The position numbers were made by a program, and so were the translations under genes. Of a stretch of DNA of 64,000 nucleotides, positions 22,743-33,812 are shown in pieces (position 1 is the first letter of the stretch; every line of letters begins with the position of its first letter). Origin of the DNA: Lithodes maja (Eukaryota > Arthropoda > Malacostraca > Decapoda > Lithodidae); the NCBI GenBank assembly GCA_037953745.1, contig JBAKBP010003200.1, forward strand, positions 94,264 to 158,263, in the 5' to 3' direction. The notes beneath the pieces were generated by a model. The model was not told the origin of the DNA, ran no database searches, and saw only the letters and a program-made list of their open reading frames with translations.

Positions 22743-23228
22743 TTAACACCTAACGAGCGGCCTAGGCGGTAATTTATATGTACCGCCCAGCGGGGTGTTT
22801 TTACCATAAATAGGGTTGTTTACGTGATCATTTTCATGCCTAAATAAGACCCAGAGCGTAAAACAAGTATCTATTCCTGAAAGGGCATAAACAGAGCTTT
22901 CCAATGACACCCCAACCATCCTTATACGACCGCTAGTTTTCTTGCAATGATTGCGCAACACGAGTGCAAAAACCATGTAATTAGGTAGTTTCCCTACATA
23001 ATTCCCTGTGTAGCGAGTGCGTGAGGGTGGGGGAGGGTGGGATTCATGTCTGTAGGTCCATCGCGGTGGTCTGGAGCAGTCATACGCTTGCTACTCTCCT
23101 GCCACCACTTATCTCTCTCTCTCAACAACATTACGTGCTGAAAATGGCACACGACATAAGTTGTGAACGCCACTTAGTCCAAATTTATTTCACACGACAT
23201 AAGTTGCGCACCGCTAATAAAGGGTTAA
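22743..23228 (-). mobile_element. piggyBac-like MITE, copy 2 (inverted)
   Basis: The 486-bp segment starts TTAACACCTAACGAGCGGCC and ends CCGCTAATAAAGGGTTAA. Its reverse complement matches 11584-12071 end to end with scattered substitutions. It is flanked by TTAA on both sides. Confidence 0.82.
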
Positions 23229-23977
23229 GCAAGTGTCACACTATGCTGAATTACGTGCCGACGCTCCACGAATTAATGGTCGTAACGAGGTCTTTGCCTA
23301 CATCGCCGTGCGACGTGGGTGGGTGCCAACTCAAGAGAGACGTCGGGAGAGGTCGTCGGGGGCCTCAGGAAAAGTTTGACACGAACAACTCATAATCTGA
23401 ATCGGCGGCTAGTGAGGTCAAGGAAATGGACGGGATGGGGACGGTAGGCGGGTGGCGTCCAGTAGGCGTCAGACGGTACAAGGGCGTCGACCTGACTGCT
23501 TCAGACGCCGCTATAAGGTAGGTCACCGTCAGGCAGCAAGCCGGTAACGCCCAGGCGGCGTCATAGTGGGAGGGCATACCGTGATTCCGCGGCCAGGCAA
23601 CGTCGCTCAGGACATCGTTGATAGAGGGTCTTGGGGGTGTTGTTTTTAAGCTTGATGGAGGTCTAGCGAGGAAACTAAAAAATAAATGAATATATAAATA
23701 AATAGACTCCCAAAAATCACCACTGTCCCCTTAATTAATCCGATCCCATCAACGAGTGACTTTCTATAAACCTCTTCAATGGTGGTAATATCTGTTTTGC
23801 CTTAGTTCTGCCCTACTTAGACAATTTTATGCAGCTTAGGAACGGTCTGTGGGAGTTAAGAGAGATAAATGAGAGGAATGGAGGTCTTGTGATTCTTACA
23901 GGCCCTTCGTAAGCATAATACAATAACCTAATAGTTGCCAGACTATAACAAGAAAGACGTCACCGGTACTGAAAGGG

Positions 23978-24435
23978 TTAACCCGGGAACTGCGGGGAGA
24001 CTCTTAAGAGTTCCCCCGGCAGACTGCGGGGAGACTCTTAAGAGTCAGAGAAAAAAAAATCAACTTTTGACATCGAAAAAAAAAAAAAAATAAATTGGCC
24101 CCTGGGCCATGCAAAATCTCAGTCCTCTACCTCCCCTCCTTCCCCACTTTCCTCCTCTCCTTCAGTTATCACCTATTTTCCCTGTTATTCCCTTATTCTG
24201 AGGTATATTTTCGTGCTAACATTAGAAATCCGGTTGCAGGGTGTGGTCATCACTGATAGCAAGCGAATGCAAGAGAGAGAGAGAGAGTATCGATCGACTG
24301 TGTCTCAGTGGCCTTGGGGGAAATTGGCGGGAAAGCAGCTTGCCCCACCCATACATTATACAACTCGCGGGCTATATCTCCGATTTTGACCATCCAAACG
24401 CTGTTTTCACTCGTTTTATTGTTGTTTCAGGTTAA
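23978..24435. mobile_element. Possible TTAA-flanked insertion inside the TIR transposon
   Basis: TTAACCCGGGAAC at 23978 and GTTTCAGGTTAA ending at 24435 are weakly complementary ends bounded by TTAA. The left end carries a 22-bp word (CTGCGGGGAGACTCTTAAGAGT) twice, and an A-rich run follows. The inverted repeat is poor, so the borders are tentative. Confidence 0.3.
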
Positions 24436-24914
24436 TACCTTTATAATCACCCCATAATAGGCGCATATGGATAAGTATTAATGCTATTAATGATACAATG
24501 AATATTTTAGTGACGGAAACACCTCAAATACATGTGCACAGGGAGAGGTGTCTAATTACCCCCATGCGCACTTCAGATGTTAACTATAGATGGCCTTGTT
24601 TTACCTATTACTCAAAGAACGACTTAATTAAGGGGAGATGGGCGTATTTATATGCTCATTTATGGATCTTTTTATTATGTTTTAGTTTCCTCCCTAGATC
24701 TAAAGCTTAATACCCCCCCACACACACACACAAATCGTCGCCTCTGACGGACCGGTTTGCCTTGTTCGGTCGGGGTCAAGTGTGACGGAGTAGGGGTCCA
24801 GTGTGACAGGGTGGCTGTCCATCGCCGCCGTAGTATCTATAGGCACCACCCTACCTCCTATAGGCGCCGCTCGTCAGGAGCATTGTCGCCAACCAGTTTG
24901 CGCACTACGGCGCA

Positions 24915-24936
24915 TGACGCCGCCCCGGCGGCGTCA
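24915..24936. repeat. GC-rich 22-bp palindrome
   Basis: Two 10-base arms (TGACGCCGCC and its complement) surround a CC centre. It lies among the GGCGTC-type words of the TIR transposon and may be a protein-binding site. Confidence 0.8.
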
Positions 24937-25133
24937 CTTATCTCCCTTAGGTCTTGCATGGTTGCCGCTCGACCCAGTCCAGTTGCCGCCAGGCGGCGTG
25001 CCCGTCCTTAGTGCTCGCTGTGGGCGTCCCGTTCCTCGATCACCCACGTTACTCGGCAGTGGTCTCCCCCTTCTATCGCCACTCCTTATGTCGTGGAGCG
25101 TCGGCACTTAATTAGGCATAGTGTGACACTTGC

Positions 25134-25218
25134 TATAGCTGCAGTTATGGACGGCCATCGCTCACTTACTCAACCTATCAACTCCAGTGTTCCTCAGGGT
25201 TCTGTTCTGTCTCTATTT

Positions 25219-25222
<4 letters not shown>
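25134..25222 (+). pseudogene. LINE RT fragment, part 3
   Basis: The reading IAAVMDGHRSLTQPINSSVPQGSVLS is the RT segment that directly follows the part ending at 22742, and its PQGSVLS motif is diagnostic for LINE RTs. An AT microsatellite replaces the rest. Confidence 0.8.
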
Positions 25223-25265
<43 letters not shown>

Positions 25266-25267
25266 CC
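25222..25267. repeat. AT microsatellite
   Basis: (TA)n with a few C interruptions. It separates the plus-strand LINE fragment from the 3' end of the minus-strand LINE. Confidence 0.95.
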
Positions 25268-26388
25268 TATCTATTGCCGGACGCCGTGATCCCCGAAGGG
25301 TTGGCCACGAACGAAACGGCCCCATTCACCTCTGTTCCCAGTCAGTCGACACCCCTCCTCCCATCCAGAACCGCGTTCACTCTTATACTTCTTAACTCCA
25401 TCCTTCCACCTCTTGGTCTACCTCTCCCTCTCTGTCCTTCCACCTCACTCTCATACACTCTCTTAGTCATTCTCTCGCTTCTCATACATTCCACATGGCC
25501 GAACCATCTCAAGGTGTTCCTTTTCACACTTTCCAGCACATCTACATCCACACCACACCTCTCTCGTACTTCCTCATTCGTCTGTCTATCCCTCCATGTA
25601 ACTCCACACGCTCTTCTCAAGTAACTAATTTCCACCCCCCTCACTCTTGGTTCGAGTCTCTTCACCAACGTCCATGCTTCGCTCCCGTAAGTCAATGTCG
25701 GGATTACCACACTGTCATGCAAGGAGTTTTTTACTTCCATGCTGACCACCCTATTTCTTGTTACTGCTTTCAGTGTTCCTACAACCCTCTTCCCCTGTTG
25801 CATTCTCTCACGCACTTCTTCGTCCATACTCTCATCTTTACTCAACACACTGCTCATTCTCCAAAACCAGATAATTCAACCTTTCCTCATACTCTGTGGC
25901 TGCACCCCTTTCAAAGACCATAACCTTGCTCTTCCCCACATTTACCTTCAGATTCCGTTTTTCACACAGTGTTCCAAACATATTTACCAGCCCTTGCAAC
26001 TCCCATTTATTATCACTCATCGGAACTGTATCATCAGCAAACAGCAGTATAGGCAACTTCCACTTGTTTGTTTCCCTTATCAGAGGTACACCAACATCCA
26101 ATGCTCTTCCTTGTATTTCTTTCATGATTCCATCCATATAATATATTGAACAGCCATGGGGACATCACACACCCTTGCTTTAACCCAACATTCAGATCAA
26201 AGAACTCGCTCTGCTCATTCTTCACACGAACTGACGCCTTTGCACCCTCATACATGCTCTTCACTGCTTTCAGCAGCTTGCCCTCTACTCCGTATATTCT
26301 CAGTACTTTCCACAAACCTTCTCTATCAACTCTGTCATTGGCCTTCTCCAAGTCCATAAAGGCAGCATGTCCCTTCTCCAGATATTTC
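25268..26388 (-). pseudogene. AP-endonuclease LINE (RTE-like), 3' half: RT palm, thumb and C-terminus
   Basis: On the minus strand the order is YLEKGHAAFMDLEKANDRVDREGLW (about 26388-26310), VGLKQGCVMSPWLFN, the catalytic box ILLFADDT (near 26050), LKVNVGKSKVMVFERG, and a long C-terminal region with LTYGSEAWTL, LRRACGVTWRDR, TLRWFGHVE and GQRGRGRPRGG (25857-25342). The first catalytic segment reads KANDRVD where KAYDRVD is usual. Frames shift between segments. The 5' half of the same element lies at 34318-36345; the BEL element sits exactly between the codons for CVVEK and YLEKG. The clade (RTE or relative) is not certain. Confidence 0.85.
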
Positions 26389-26886
26389 TGTGAGAATTCA
26401 CAGAAATAAACAAAGCGGAATTTACCTATAAACTCACAAGAGTTAACTTACTTTTATTGGTTGATAGGGATAGTTAGCTAAATGATAGTGGTAGGAATAG
26501 ATGGAAGATATAGTGGCCACTAAGAAATAAGAATTAGGATGACTTAGCAGGAAACAGGTGGTTGTATTGGAGCGGCTAGTAGGAGATGTTCTTGAGGTCG
26601 TAGCGAAAGCAAGTCTGAGGTTTGTGGCGATGAACCCGCCAGTTCCGAGAATGACGTATGCGCAGAAATATTCCACCAATGCGTCATTTAACTAACTAAA
26701 AGGATATACCGGATTGATTATAATGATAACCCGATATATTTATGGATAATAAACCCATATAAACTTAATACGAAATAGTATATATCTTTTATATAGATAT
26801 ATAACTTAGCCTAATACTGGCGCCTAATTTGAACTTCCAGAATGTTTACTAAACCTAAACTGTCGAGTTACTTATGAGTCTCGACA
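26389..26886 (-). repeat. 3' LTR of BEL element
   Basis: On the plus strand it starts TGTGAGAATTC and ends GTCTCGACA. It aligns with 33813-34317 with scattered substitutions and small indels, including a few extra bases near 26400 and a short missing stretch near 26805. Confidence 0.93.
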
Positions 26887-26913
26887 CATTCCCACCACCA
26901 ATATATACATTAT

Positions 26914-28874
26914 CTACAATAATCCTGCAGCGTTGTTAGATCTCCATAGCTGTGACGAGCTAACAGTGGCTCGGCGAAGAGGTAATCTTCCAACAGGATC
27001 ATTACTGGCAGATGGTCCAGCGACCGCTGGTGACATAGGGGTGGAGTCGTGAGAGCTAGCACCATCACCAGTGACCGCCGGTTGAGGGATCGAAATGCTT
27101 TCAATTTCCTGTTCCAATGGATACAACTTGACGATGGGTTGAGTGGTCAGGCCAGTCTTTGTTCTAATCTGGACCACTCTAACCAGATCATCTCGTCCGG
27201 GATAGAGTCTAACTACCCTACCAAGTTTCCAAAGGACACGAGGCCCCTCGTCATGTATAAGCACGATGTCATTTATCTCACTGCTTGATGAGCCTCTTTT
27301 ATTCTTATAGGCTTCTCGTAGTGACACCAAGTATTCATTAGACCAACGCCTCCATAGGTCCCGGATCAATTTATTGATGTAATTGTATCTGCTGTGTATC
27401 GCTGCTTTACTATCGTAACTAGGATCCTGCAGCTCATCTAGCTGAATTAGGTCTTTGGGAAGTCAGGAAGTCTACGACCTTTAACCAGCATGGATGGGGT
27501 AATAGGGCAAGGGTCCTCCAGATCACCCGAGACATATGTTAAAGGGCGATCATTCACGGTAGCCTCCAGCTCCAATAGGACAGTAGTTAGTTCCTCAAAG
27601 GAGACTAGAGCACGACCTAGTACTTTTTTAAGCCCAGCCTTCACAATACCTATGGCTCTCTCCCAAATAGCTCCGAACCAAGACGCACGTGCTGGGATAA
27701 AATGCCATTCACATCGGATTTCGGCAAGATGAGCTTGAAGACTAGGATTGCTTTGGATGTCTTCCAAGTGTCTGGAAGCTCCCACAAATGTAGCAGCATT
27801 GTCACTTAACATTACCTGTGGAAATCCCTGCCTACTACAAAATCTCTGGAACGCATGGATAAAGTTGTCACAGGTCATATTGCTAACTACTTCAATGTGG
27901 ATAGCTCTTGTAGTAGCACACGTAAATTAAAGCATATAAGCCTTGCTGTGTGAGCCCCGGACAGGAATTGCTCCTGTATAATCAACCCCCGTGACCTCGA
28001 AGGGATCTCGAGGAATAGTCTTGATGTCTGGCAGGGGAGGTACTCTAGCTTTCGCGTAGGTATGACCCTGTATTTTACGACAGGTTATACACTTACTGGT
28101 CACTTGTTTTACCGCTTGTCTTATCTTAGGAATCCACCATCTTTGCCGTATATATGCGACCACGTGATTAACTCCATAGTGACAACAGACACAATGACAC
28201 ATATTGATGAGCATGGTAGTGAAAGGATGTTTGGAAGGCAGTAGTATCGGATATTTCACTGAATCCGGAAGAGCCGCTAACTTCAATCTACCTTCACATA
28301 CAATTAATCCTCCTTTCATGACAAGTCCTAATTGGTTTATCAAATTATTGCGAGTACCCATGTCACCAGACAGCATCTCGTACTCCTTTGGGAAGAATTC
28401 CTGCTGGTATTTTTGAGCAATAATCTTTTCTGCTACTTTTAGCTCCTTTATGCTGAGGAGGGCACTGTCTGTGGGAGACATCCCTTTAATTTTTGCCTTC
28501 AAATTATTCTTGTATCGAATAGTCCATGCAACTACCCGAATGAAATTATCATAACTGCCATATTTTTCCCAGTTCCATAACCGTGTGTCCTGTTCATCAT
28601 TAGTCCCAATGACTTGGCTAGTTACTTTTGGCATTGGGTCATCTGGTAATATGTCTTCTGGCCACTCGTCTTTGTTTCGGAGCCACATGGGCCCCTCCCA
28701 CCAAAACGCAGAAGATTTCAGGTGTTTTGCCGAAACACCTCTAGACAGTAAGTCACTAGGGTTTTCTTTAGAGGACACGTACCGGAAGTCTACATTCGGA
28801 AGAAGGGATTTGATTTCGTCAACACGGTTTGCGACATACACTGGAAGCTTCTTCATACTACGCAACCAATGCAA
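26914..28874 (-). pseudogene. BEL integrase
   Basis: The upper part (28874-27927) covers the end of RNase H and a linker, the BEL-type H-H-C-C zinc region (KHPFTTMLINMCHC...CHYGVNHV...CITCRK) and the first catalytic Asp (EVTGVDYTGAIPV). An in-frame TAA stands at 27927-27929. The same frame continues with TCDNFIHAFQRFCSRQG, MLSDNAATF (second Asp) and WFGAIWERAIGIVKAGLKK (Glu), then LEATVNDRPLTYV, down to 27447. After another break, 27369-26914 gives DLWRRWSNEYLVSLREAY and NDIVLIHDEGPRVLWKLGRV, the C-terminal domain typical of BEL integrases. Motif content is complete; the reading frame is not. Confidence 0.92.
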
Positions 28875-29929
28875 TGTAACCTGGCTGTCGCACCATAATA
28901 CAATTTTGTTGACTTACAATTTTATGATAGGCTTCCTCCACAAATTTGATTAATCTGGCGGCTAGCAAAGCAGCAGTTAGCTCTAGTCTTGGTATTGTTA
29001 TGGATCTTATGAGAGCGACCTTTGCTTTAGCGATGACCAGACAGCTATGTTCCGGGCTCACAAAATATATTGCAGTGCCATAGGCGACACCACTTGCATC
29101 GCTAAACGCATGAAGTTCCACCGAATCAGCATATACCGTCCTCCGTGGATAAGTAAAGTCACAGCAGAGGTGCAGGTCCTTGGTAACTGTAGACCATTCG
29201 GTAGCGCAGTCGTCAGGTAGCGGATCGTCCCAATCTAGTTTCAGTCTCCATAATTGCTGTAAGAAAATTCTGGACCTTATTGTAACGGGCAGTAGTACAC
29301 CGAGTGGATCGAACAGTTGCGCCGCCACTCTTAAGCACTCTCTCTTTGTTGCCTTATTGGTCTCTGGGAGACTAGCGTTGAACGTCAACAGATCAGAGTC
29401 GGGTAACCATAAGAGTCCTAATGTCTTCACTCGCTCTTGATTCTTGGCGGCAACACCATCCAATTGCAGGAGGTCTCGTAGTTGAGGACTATTGGCAGCC
29501 CATTCTCTGAGATATAAATGTGCTTGAGACATTATTCTTTGGGCATCCCAGTAACGCTGAACGACAGTCTCTTCATCACTGCCTGTACCCTGGAGGTTGT
29601 CAATGTACAAACCTTCCTTAATAGCCTCCACAACTCCGGGATCCTCTTTAATAATGGAAAGATGTTTTAAGATCGTGGCATTAAGAAGAAACTGTGAGCA
29701 AGTCGCCCCGATCAACACCACCTTAAATCGGTAGCAAAGGAAGGGTGAAGATAAGTCCAAGGGATCCTTTGGCCACAGAAATCGAGTGTAATCATGATCT
29801 TCTTCATGAAGTCTCAACATGAGAAAGGCCTTCTCGATGTCACTTATCCAGGCATATTTGTGTACCCTGAATCGCAGCAATATTTTTGCTAGATCCGGCA
29901 CTAGTGATGGCCCTGTGTAAAGGCAGTCA
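28858..29929 (-). pseudogene. BEL reverse transcriptase (second part) and RNase H
   Basis: It reads DCLYTGPSLVPDLAKILLRF, then AWISDIEKAFLMLRLHEEDHDYTRFLW (first catalytic Asp), GATCSQFLLNATI, and LYIDNLQGT as the catalytic box (29596-29607 on the plus strand). Long BEL-specific regions follow (RECLRVAAQLFDPLGVLLPV; AFSDASGVAYGTAIYF for RNase H; SITIPRLELTAALLA). I believe Y(I/V)DN boxes occur in other BEL elements, so this Asn is not called a lesion. The upstream half of the RT lies beyond a MITE at 29930-30576. Confidence 0.92.
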
Positions 29930-30576
29930 TTAACCTGACAAGTGCGAAATAGACCTAGGGGCTAGGGTAGTTATTTGTGCATTTCTAGCCTTGGATTCTG
30001 ACAGAATTCGTTATATTTACAATATAGAGCATTATTTGTTTTCGGTATGCTTTTATTTTACATATATGATGTATATATGAACCTTCAAGAGTGCTAAAAT
30101 AAGTGGGAAAAGCATTTGGGTGGTGAAAAACGAAGATATTGGCCACCCGGTCATAATCTCAGGCGAGAGAGAGCCACAGGCAACCCTCCTCTCTCGCTGT
30201 CTGTGAGGTAACTGAGACGAGCGGGGCGGGTTGGGCCGGTGTCTGGGTGTTACATAACGATCTTTTCTGCAACCCACTTGTGCTACATTATCGCGGGAGA
30301 GAAAAATAACCGATAAATGATGATAATAAGAGGAAAAATAGGTGATAATTGAGGAGGGGAGGGAGGGGGGAATAAGGTGGGGAAGGAGGGGAGGGGGGTG
30401 GGTGAGATTTACATGGATGAGTACTGGAGGGGAATTATCTCACCTAGAGACAAATTCCTTTGTTTTGATAGGCCCTTTTTTTTTTGGAAGGTTTTTTTTA
30501 TGGTCTTGCTTCCGTGAGGCCTATCGCGTTCCCTATAGGAAGCCTTCCGTGAGGCCTATCGCGCTTGCCGGGTTAA
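29930..30576. mobile_element. piggyBac-like MITE inserted in BEL pol
   Basis: The ends are inverted repeats: TTAACCTGACAAGTGCGAAA on the left, and TTAACCCGGCAAGCGCGATA on the opposite strand at the right. Each starts with TTAA (29930-29933 and 30573-30576). The insert splits RT codons: GKGRPSLN on one side and DCLYTGPSL on the other, with TTAA as the duplicated target. Inside the right end a 17-bp word CCGTGAGGCCTATCGCG occurs twice. No transposase frame. The family differs from the MITE at 11584. Confidence 0.88.
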
Positions 30577-31226
30577 GACTTGGTCTGCCCTTGCCAATAC
30601 TAGCGGAACAGTCGTACACAATACGAACGGGCGTCGTTGTGCTATTCTTGGTGACCCCGTGATGTGCCAAATAATGACTGTTTTCAGTAACACCGAAAGG
30701 AACCTCTTCAATAAAATCACGATGAAGTTGATCTTGGATAACGTTGGTGTAGTGACTACAATAAACAGGTTCTTCCTTGAAACGCTTCTGCAGACCCCTT
30801 AGGCGACCCGCTGCTAAACCATAATTAGAAGGCAGCTTCTCTTTATGTTGGTTCCATGGCAGTCTGACTTCATATTGCTGATTCTGTGCAGAGTATGTTA
30901 CTGAGCTTCTCTTTATGTTGGTTCCATGGCAGTCTGACTTCATATTGCTGATTCTGTGCAGAGTATGTTACTGTCTCCTTGTATATGTCCAATGCAGTCA
31001 TGTTTTCCTTTGAATCTTCGTTTGGAGAAATTCCTAGATGATCCAGTTCCCACATACATTTTAATTCATTATGACATGGATTACTTGATTCCGTGGATAT
31101 ATATTGATCCATCGGGGTGACCGCAACTTTCAAAATTGTAATTACCTCTACTTGGGCGCTAGACTTGTTGTTATGGCAGGAGCCACTTAGTGCATAACCA
31201 AATTTAGTGGGCAAGAGAATTGTCAC
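30577..31226 (-). pseudogene. BEL pol, region between protease and RT, with 70-bp duplication
   Basis: On the minus strand it reads LLPTKFGYALSGSC, MWELDHLGISPNED, then VRLPWNQHKEKLPSNYGLAAGRL, HYLAHHGVTKNSTTTPVRIVYDCSASIGKGRPSLN, the BEL N-terminal RT signature. A 70-bp direct duplication (30834-30903 and 30904-30973) repeats the QNQQYEVRLPWNQHK codons and shifts the frame, because 70 is not a multiple of three. Confidence 0.9.
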
Positions 31227-32880
31227 CCTCTTTCTTGTACCCAGGCCGCACTAAGTCATAATAATAATCGGCACCAACCAACAAGTCCAGCCGAGATGTC
31301 TGTGTCATTAGAGGATCAGCTAATTTGTAACTGTTGTCTCGCAAAAGTCTCATGTCTGCTTCAAGGCATTCTGATCCTTTGTGATCCGGGAGAGTTTCTA
31401 CCACAACTGCTTGTAGAGGAGAGTTTTTGCCCCGGAACTTGTAATTGAAGGACACTACTGGGTACTTTCTGCTCTCACATGCTCCGGTAAACCCTCGCAA
31501 CTCTAGCTCTTCATCACCCACCTTTATATAATGGATCGAGTCTAGAGCGGAATTTAAGATGAAGGTGCGCTGTGAGCACTGATCCAGCAGTGTTCTCATC
31601 TTGACTGTTTCTCTTGATTCCGGAACTGTTGGCAGCATTAGAGTTGGGAGGAAAATACTAGTCTTCTTTGACGACACAGACATCGTGGTAGTTTGCGTCT
31701 TGGTCTTTGTTACCTGTTGAGGTGTTTGCTCCTTCTTTGCACCGTCCCATTGAGATCTGGACTGACAGAGGATATGGTAGTGTCTGTTTTGACAGAACTT
31801 GCAGTTGCGGATGTCAGGGTTCACACAACCATTGCTCCCGTGGGTTGAAGATAAGCACCCGGTGCAAAGGTTGAGTTGTTTTGCGCGTTTTACTTTCAGA
31901 GCACTGGTTTAGAATTTGATACACTTAAACCATGCATGTGCCCCTTCGCACAACTTGCAACCCTTCCTTCGCACTGAGGTCTCCTGCACCGCAAAGGATG
32001 CTGAAGCAACTGGTATGTGTGGCGTAGTCCGTTCTGCTACACTTTCCATGTAAAACACTTCTGTCTGGTAAGCCTGGACAAACCTTTCTAGGTCCAGACC
32101 TTCCTCACTTAAAGTTCTCTTTAATGTTTCCTTTAGTGGGGATGGCAATTTATTCATGAGAATCACAACACTAGCTTCATTAAAGGTAATTTGTAGGATC
32201 TCTATTGACCTCAGTGTACTTTCAAAACTAGCATAGAAACCCTTTAGTTCCTCGACATTGTAAGAGGGAGGATTCAACGTAGTAAGGTTAGTTATATGTG
32301 CCGCCTTAATTCTATCCCTGTGCCCATAGGTTTTCTTTAGAAGGGCAACCGCTGTTTGGTAGCTGGCTCCCTCAATTGCGAAATCTTCAATGAGTTGTTT
32401 TGCCTCGCCATTCAGTTGAATTCAGCAGGTAAATTTTTGGATGTCACTGAGCTCTGCATTGCTGTGGACACTACAGTGGAACATATCCCAGAATCCCAGC
32501 CATAGAGTGGGATCACTGTCAAACACAGGAAGGGTTATTTTCGGCAATCTTATACCAGCATTTTTGTTAACTGCAGCACGATTTGGCTCCTTGTGTTTTA
32601 GCTTACCTTTGAGTAGGATGATAACTTTATCAAGACACTCTATATAATCCACGTCTGTTTCTATGTCCGCGAAATACTCGGTGTAATCTTCATAGAGCGT
32701 TTCCATTTCGCGGCGACATAAATTTAAATCTTCGAGCTGTCTTAATACCGAAGCCAATTTAGCCTCAATTGCATCATTATCTGCATTAACTAAAAATGTA
32801 ATAATATCTTTGGTGATCCTAGTCAAACCACTCTTGACACCCCCCTTGCGTCGTTTGTACTGGGACAGTGTCAACGACAT
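31204..32880 (-). pseudogene. BEL Gag, zinc knuckles and protease
   Basis: The start is the ATG at 32880 (MSLTLSQYKRRKGGVKSGLTR), with a BEL-type Gag core (LPKITLPVFDSDPTLWLGFWDMFHCSVH). An in-frame TGA follows QKFTC (about 32419-32421); the same frame goes on with NGEAKQLIEDFAIEGASYQTAV to 31909, where a TAA follows CKLCEGAHAWFKCIKF. The frame continues through further Cys/His motifs (LCTGCLSSTHGSNGC, CKFCQNRHYHILC) typical of the BEL knuckle array. The protease follows (MRTLLDQCSQRTFI, active-site codons 31576-31584): the Gly expected after D-x is Cys. The reading shifts near 31215 into the next pol frame. Confidence 0.88.
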
Positions 32881-33812
32881 GATGGCAATACACAGGAAAT
32901 AGAATAGAATAATACTATATCTTACCTATATGGACGTAAAGCGCACTCCGAAAGTTAGCTGACACCAATAAAGGCAAGATATAGGGAACCCCGACTTAAA
33001 CGTAAATTAATTAAACGTATGATGCCGGGGTAGGGCAATAAGCGGGAAATATGACGCGGAACACAATAATAAAAGTAAACGAACGCATAAATATCTCCAC
33101 ACTTAAATTTAAAAGGTAAACCTTATATTAAATGCGGCAAATTTGTTGGTGTAGGGCAATAATGAGGGAAATAGGCTAAGACGCAAAGCGCAATAATAAA
33201 AGTTAACGAATGCACCATCTCCACTCACTAAAGTAATGAACCTTACATAATATGCGGCAAAATGTTGTTAGAGCACAGTAAGGAAGGGAGGCCAAAAAGG
33301 TGTATAACAAGCCAATTTAAATTGTAAACATATAATAAACTAGGCTAGCCCAACATCTAATGGTACCAAAAATGTTTGTGGTAATTACCCCCTTTAAATT
33401 TAGTTAAGACCAAATAAATTCAATTTAACCCTTATAATTCTACTTTACATTAATTTAATTGTTGCAATTATATACCTAGCCTATATCCTACCACCTAAGT
33501 ATTGTAGACGTGGATCTCCCAGGCCGCAGAAGACGCGATAGTGTCCACCCAGCCCCCCTTGGGCAAAGCTACCACCAGGAAAATAGGAGGTACATCGGCT
33601 GACGGCGGCCCATATGGCCGGGTAAAATAAGCGGGACCCGGCGGAAATTAGGCAACAGACAATAAAAACCACCCCACAAACCTACAGGGGACACCAGGGA
33701 AGCGGAACTAGGGAATAGAAAGAATGAAAAGCTAGGAAATAGTAGACAATAGGAAAGCAGAAGAAAGAAAAGACAGCATAAAGCAAAAGTCAGAGGTATC
33801 GAAGAACCATAT
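32881..33812 (-). other. BEL leader and possible primer-binding site
   Basis: About 930 bp between the 5' LTR and the Gag start, without convincing coding content. Two or three bases after the LTR on the minus strand, TGGTTCTTCGATACC is the expected position of a primer-binding site. I do not assign a tRNA. Confidence 0.55.

Larger units (their letters stand above)
23229..25133. mobile_element. TIR transposon with about 44-bp terminal inverted repeats, superfamily unknown
   Basis: GCAAGTGTCACACTATGC at 23229, extended by AATTACGTGCCGACGCTCCACGA, recurs inverted at the right end (about 25090-25133) with only a few mismatches. Together with the MITE at 22743, this segment accounts for all the DNA between the two halves of the LINE reading frame. 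The regions just inside both ends are GC-rich and crowded with GGCGTC/GACGCC words (for example 23450-23570 and 24910-24985), like subterminal transposase-binding repeats. No transposase frame was recognised, so it is probably non-autonomous. The target-site duplication is unclear because the left end abuts the TTAA of the MITE. Confidence 0.7.

Noticed and set aside
25495..26149. Plus-strand frames over the minus-strand LINE
   Set aside because: They are antisense shadows of the RT and C-terminal LINE coding sequence.
29596..29607. BEL RT YIDN box as a lesion
   Set aside because: Y(I/V)DN is, as far as I recall, present in many BEL/Pao elements, so it was not counted as damage.
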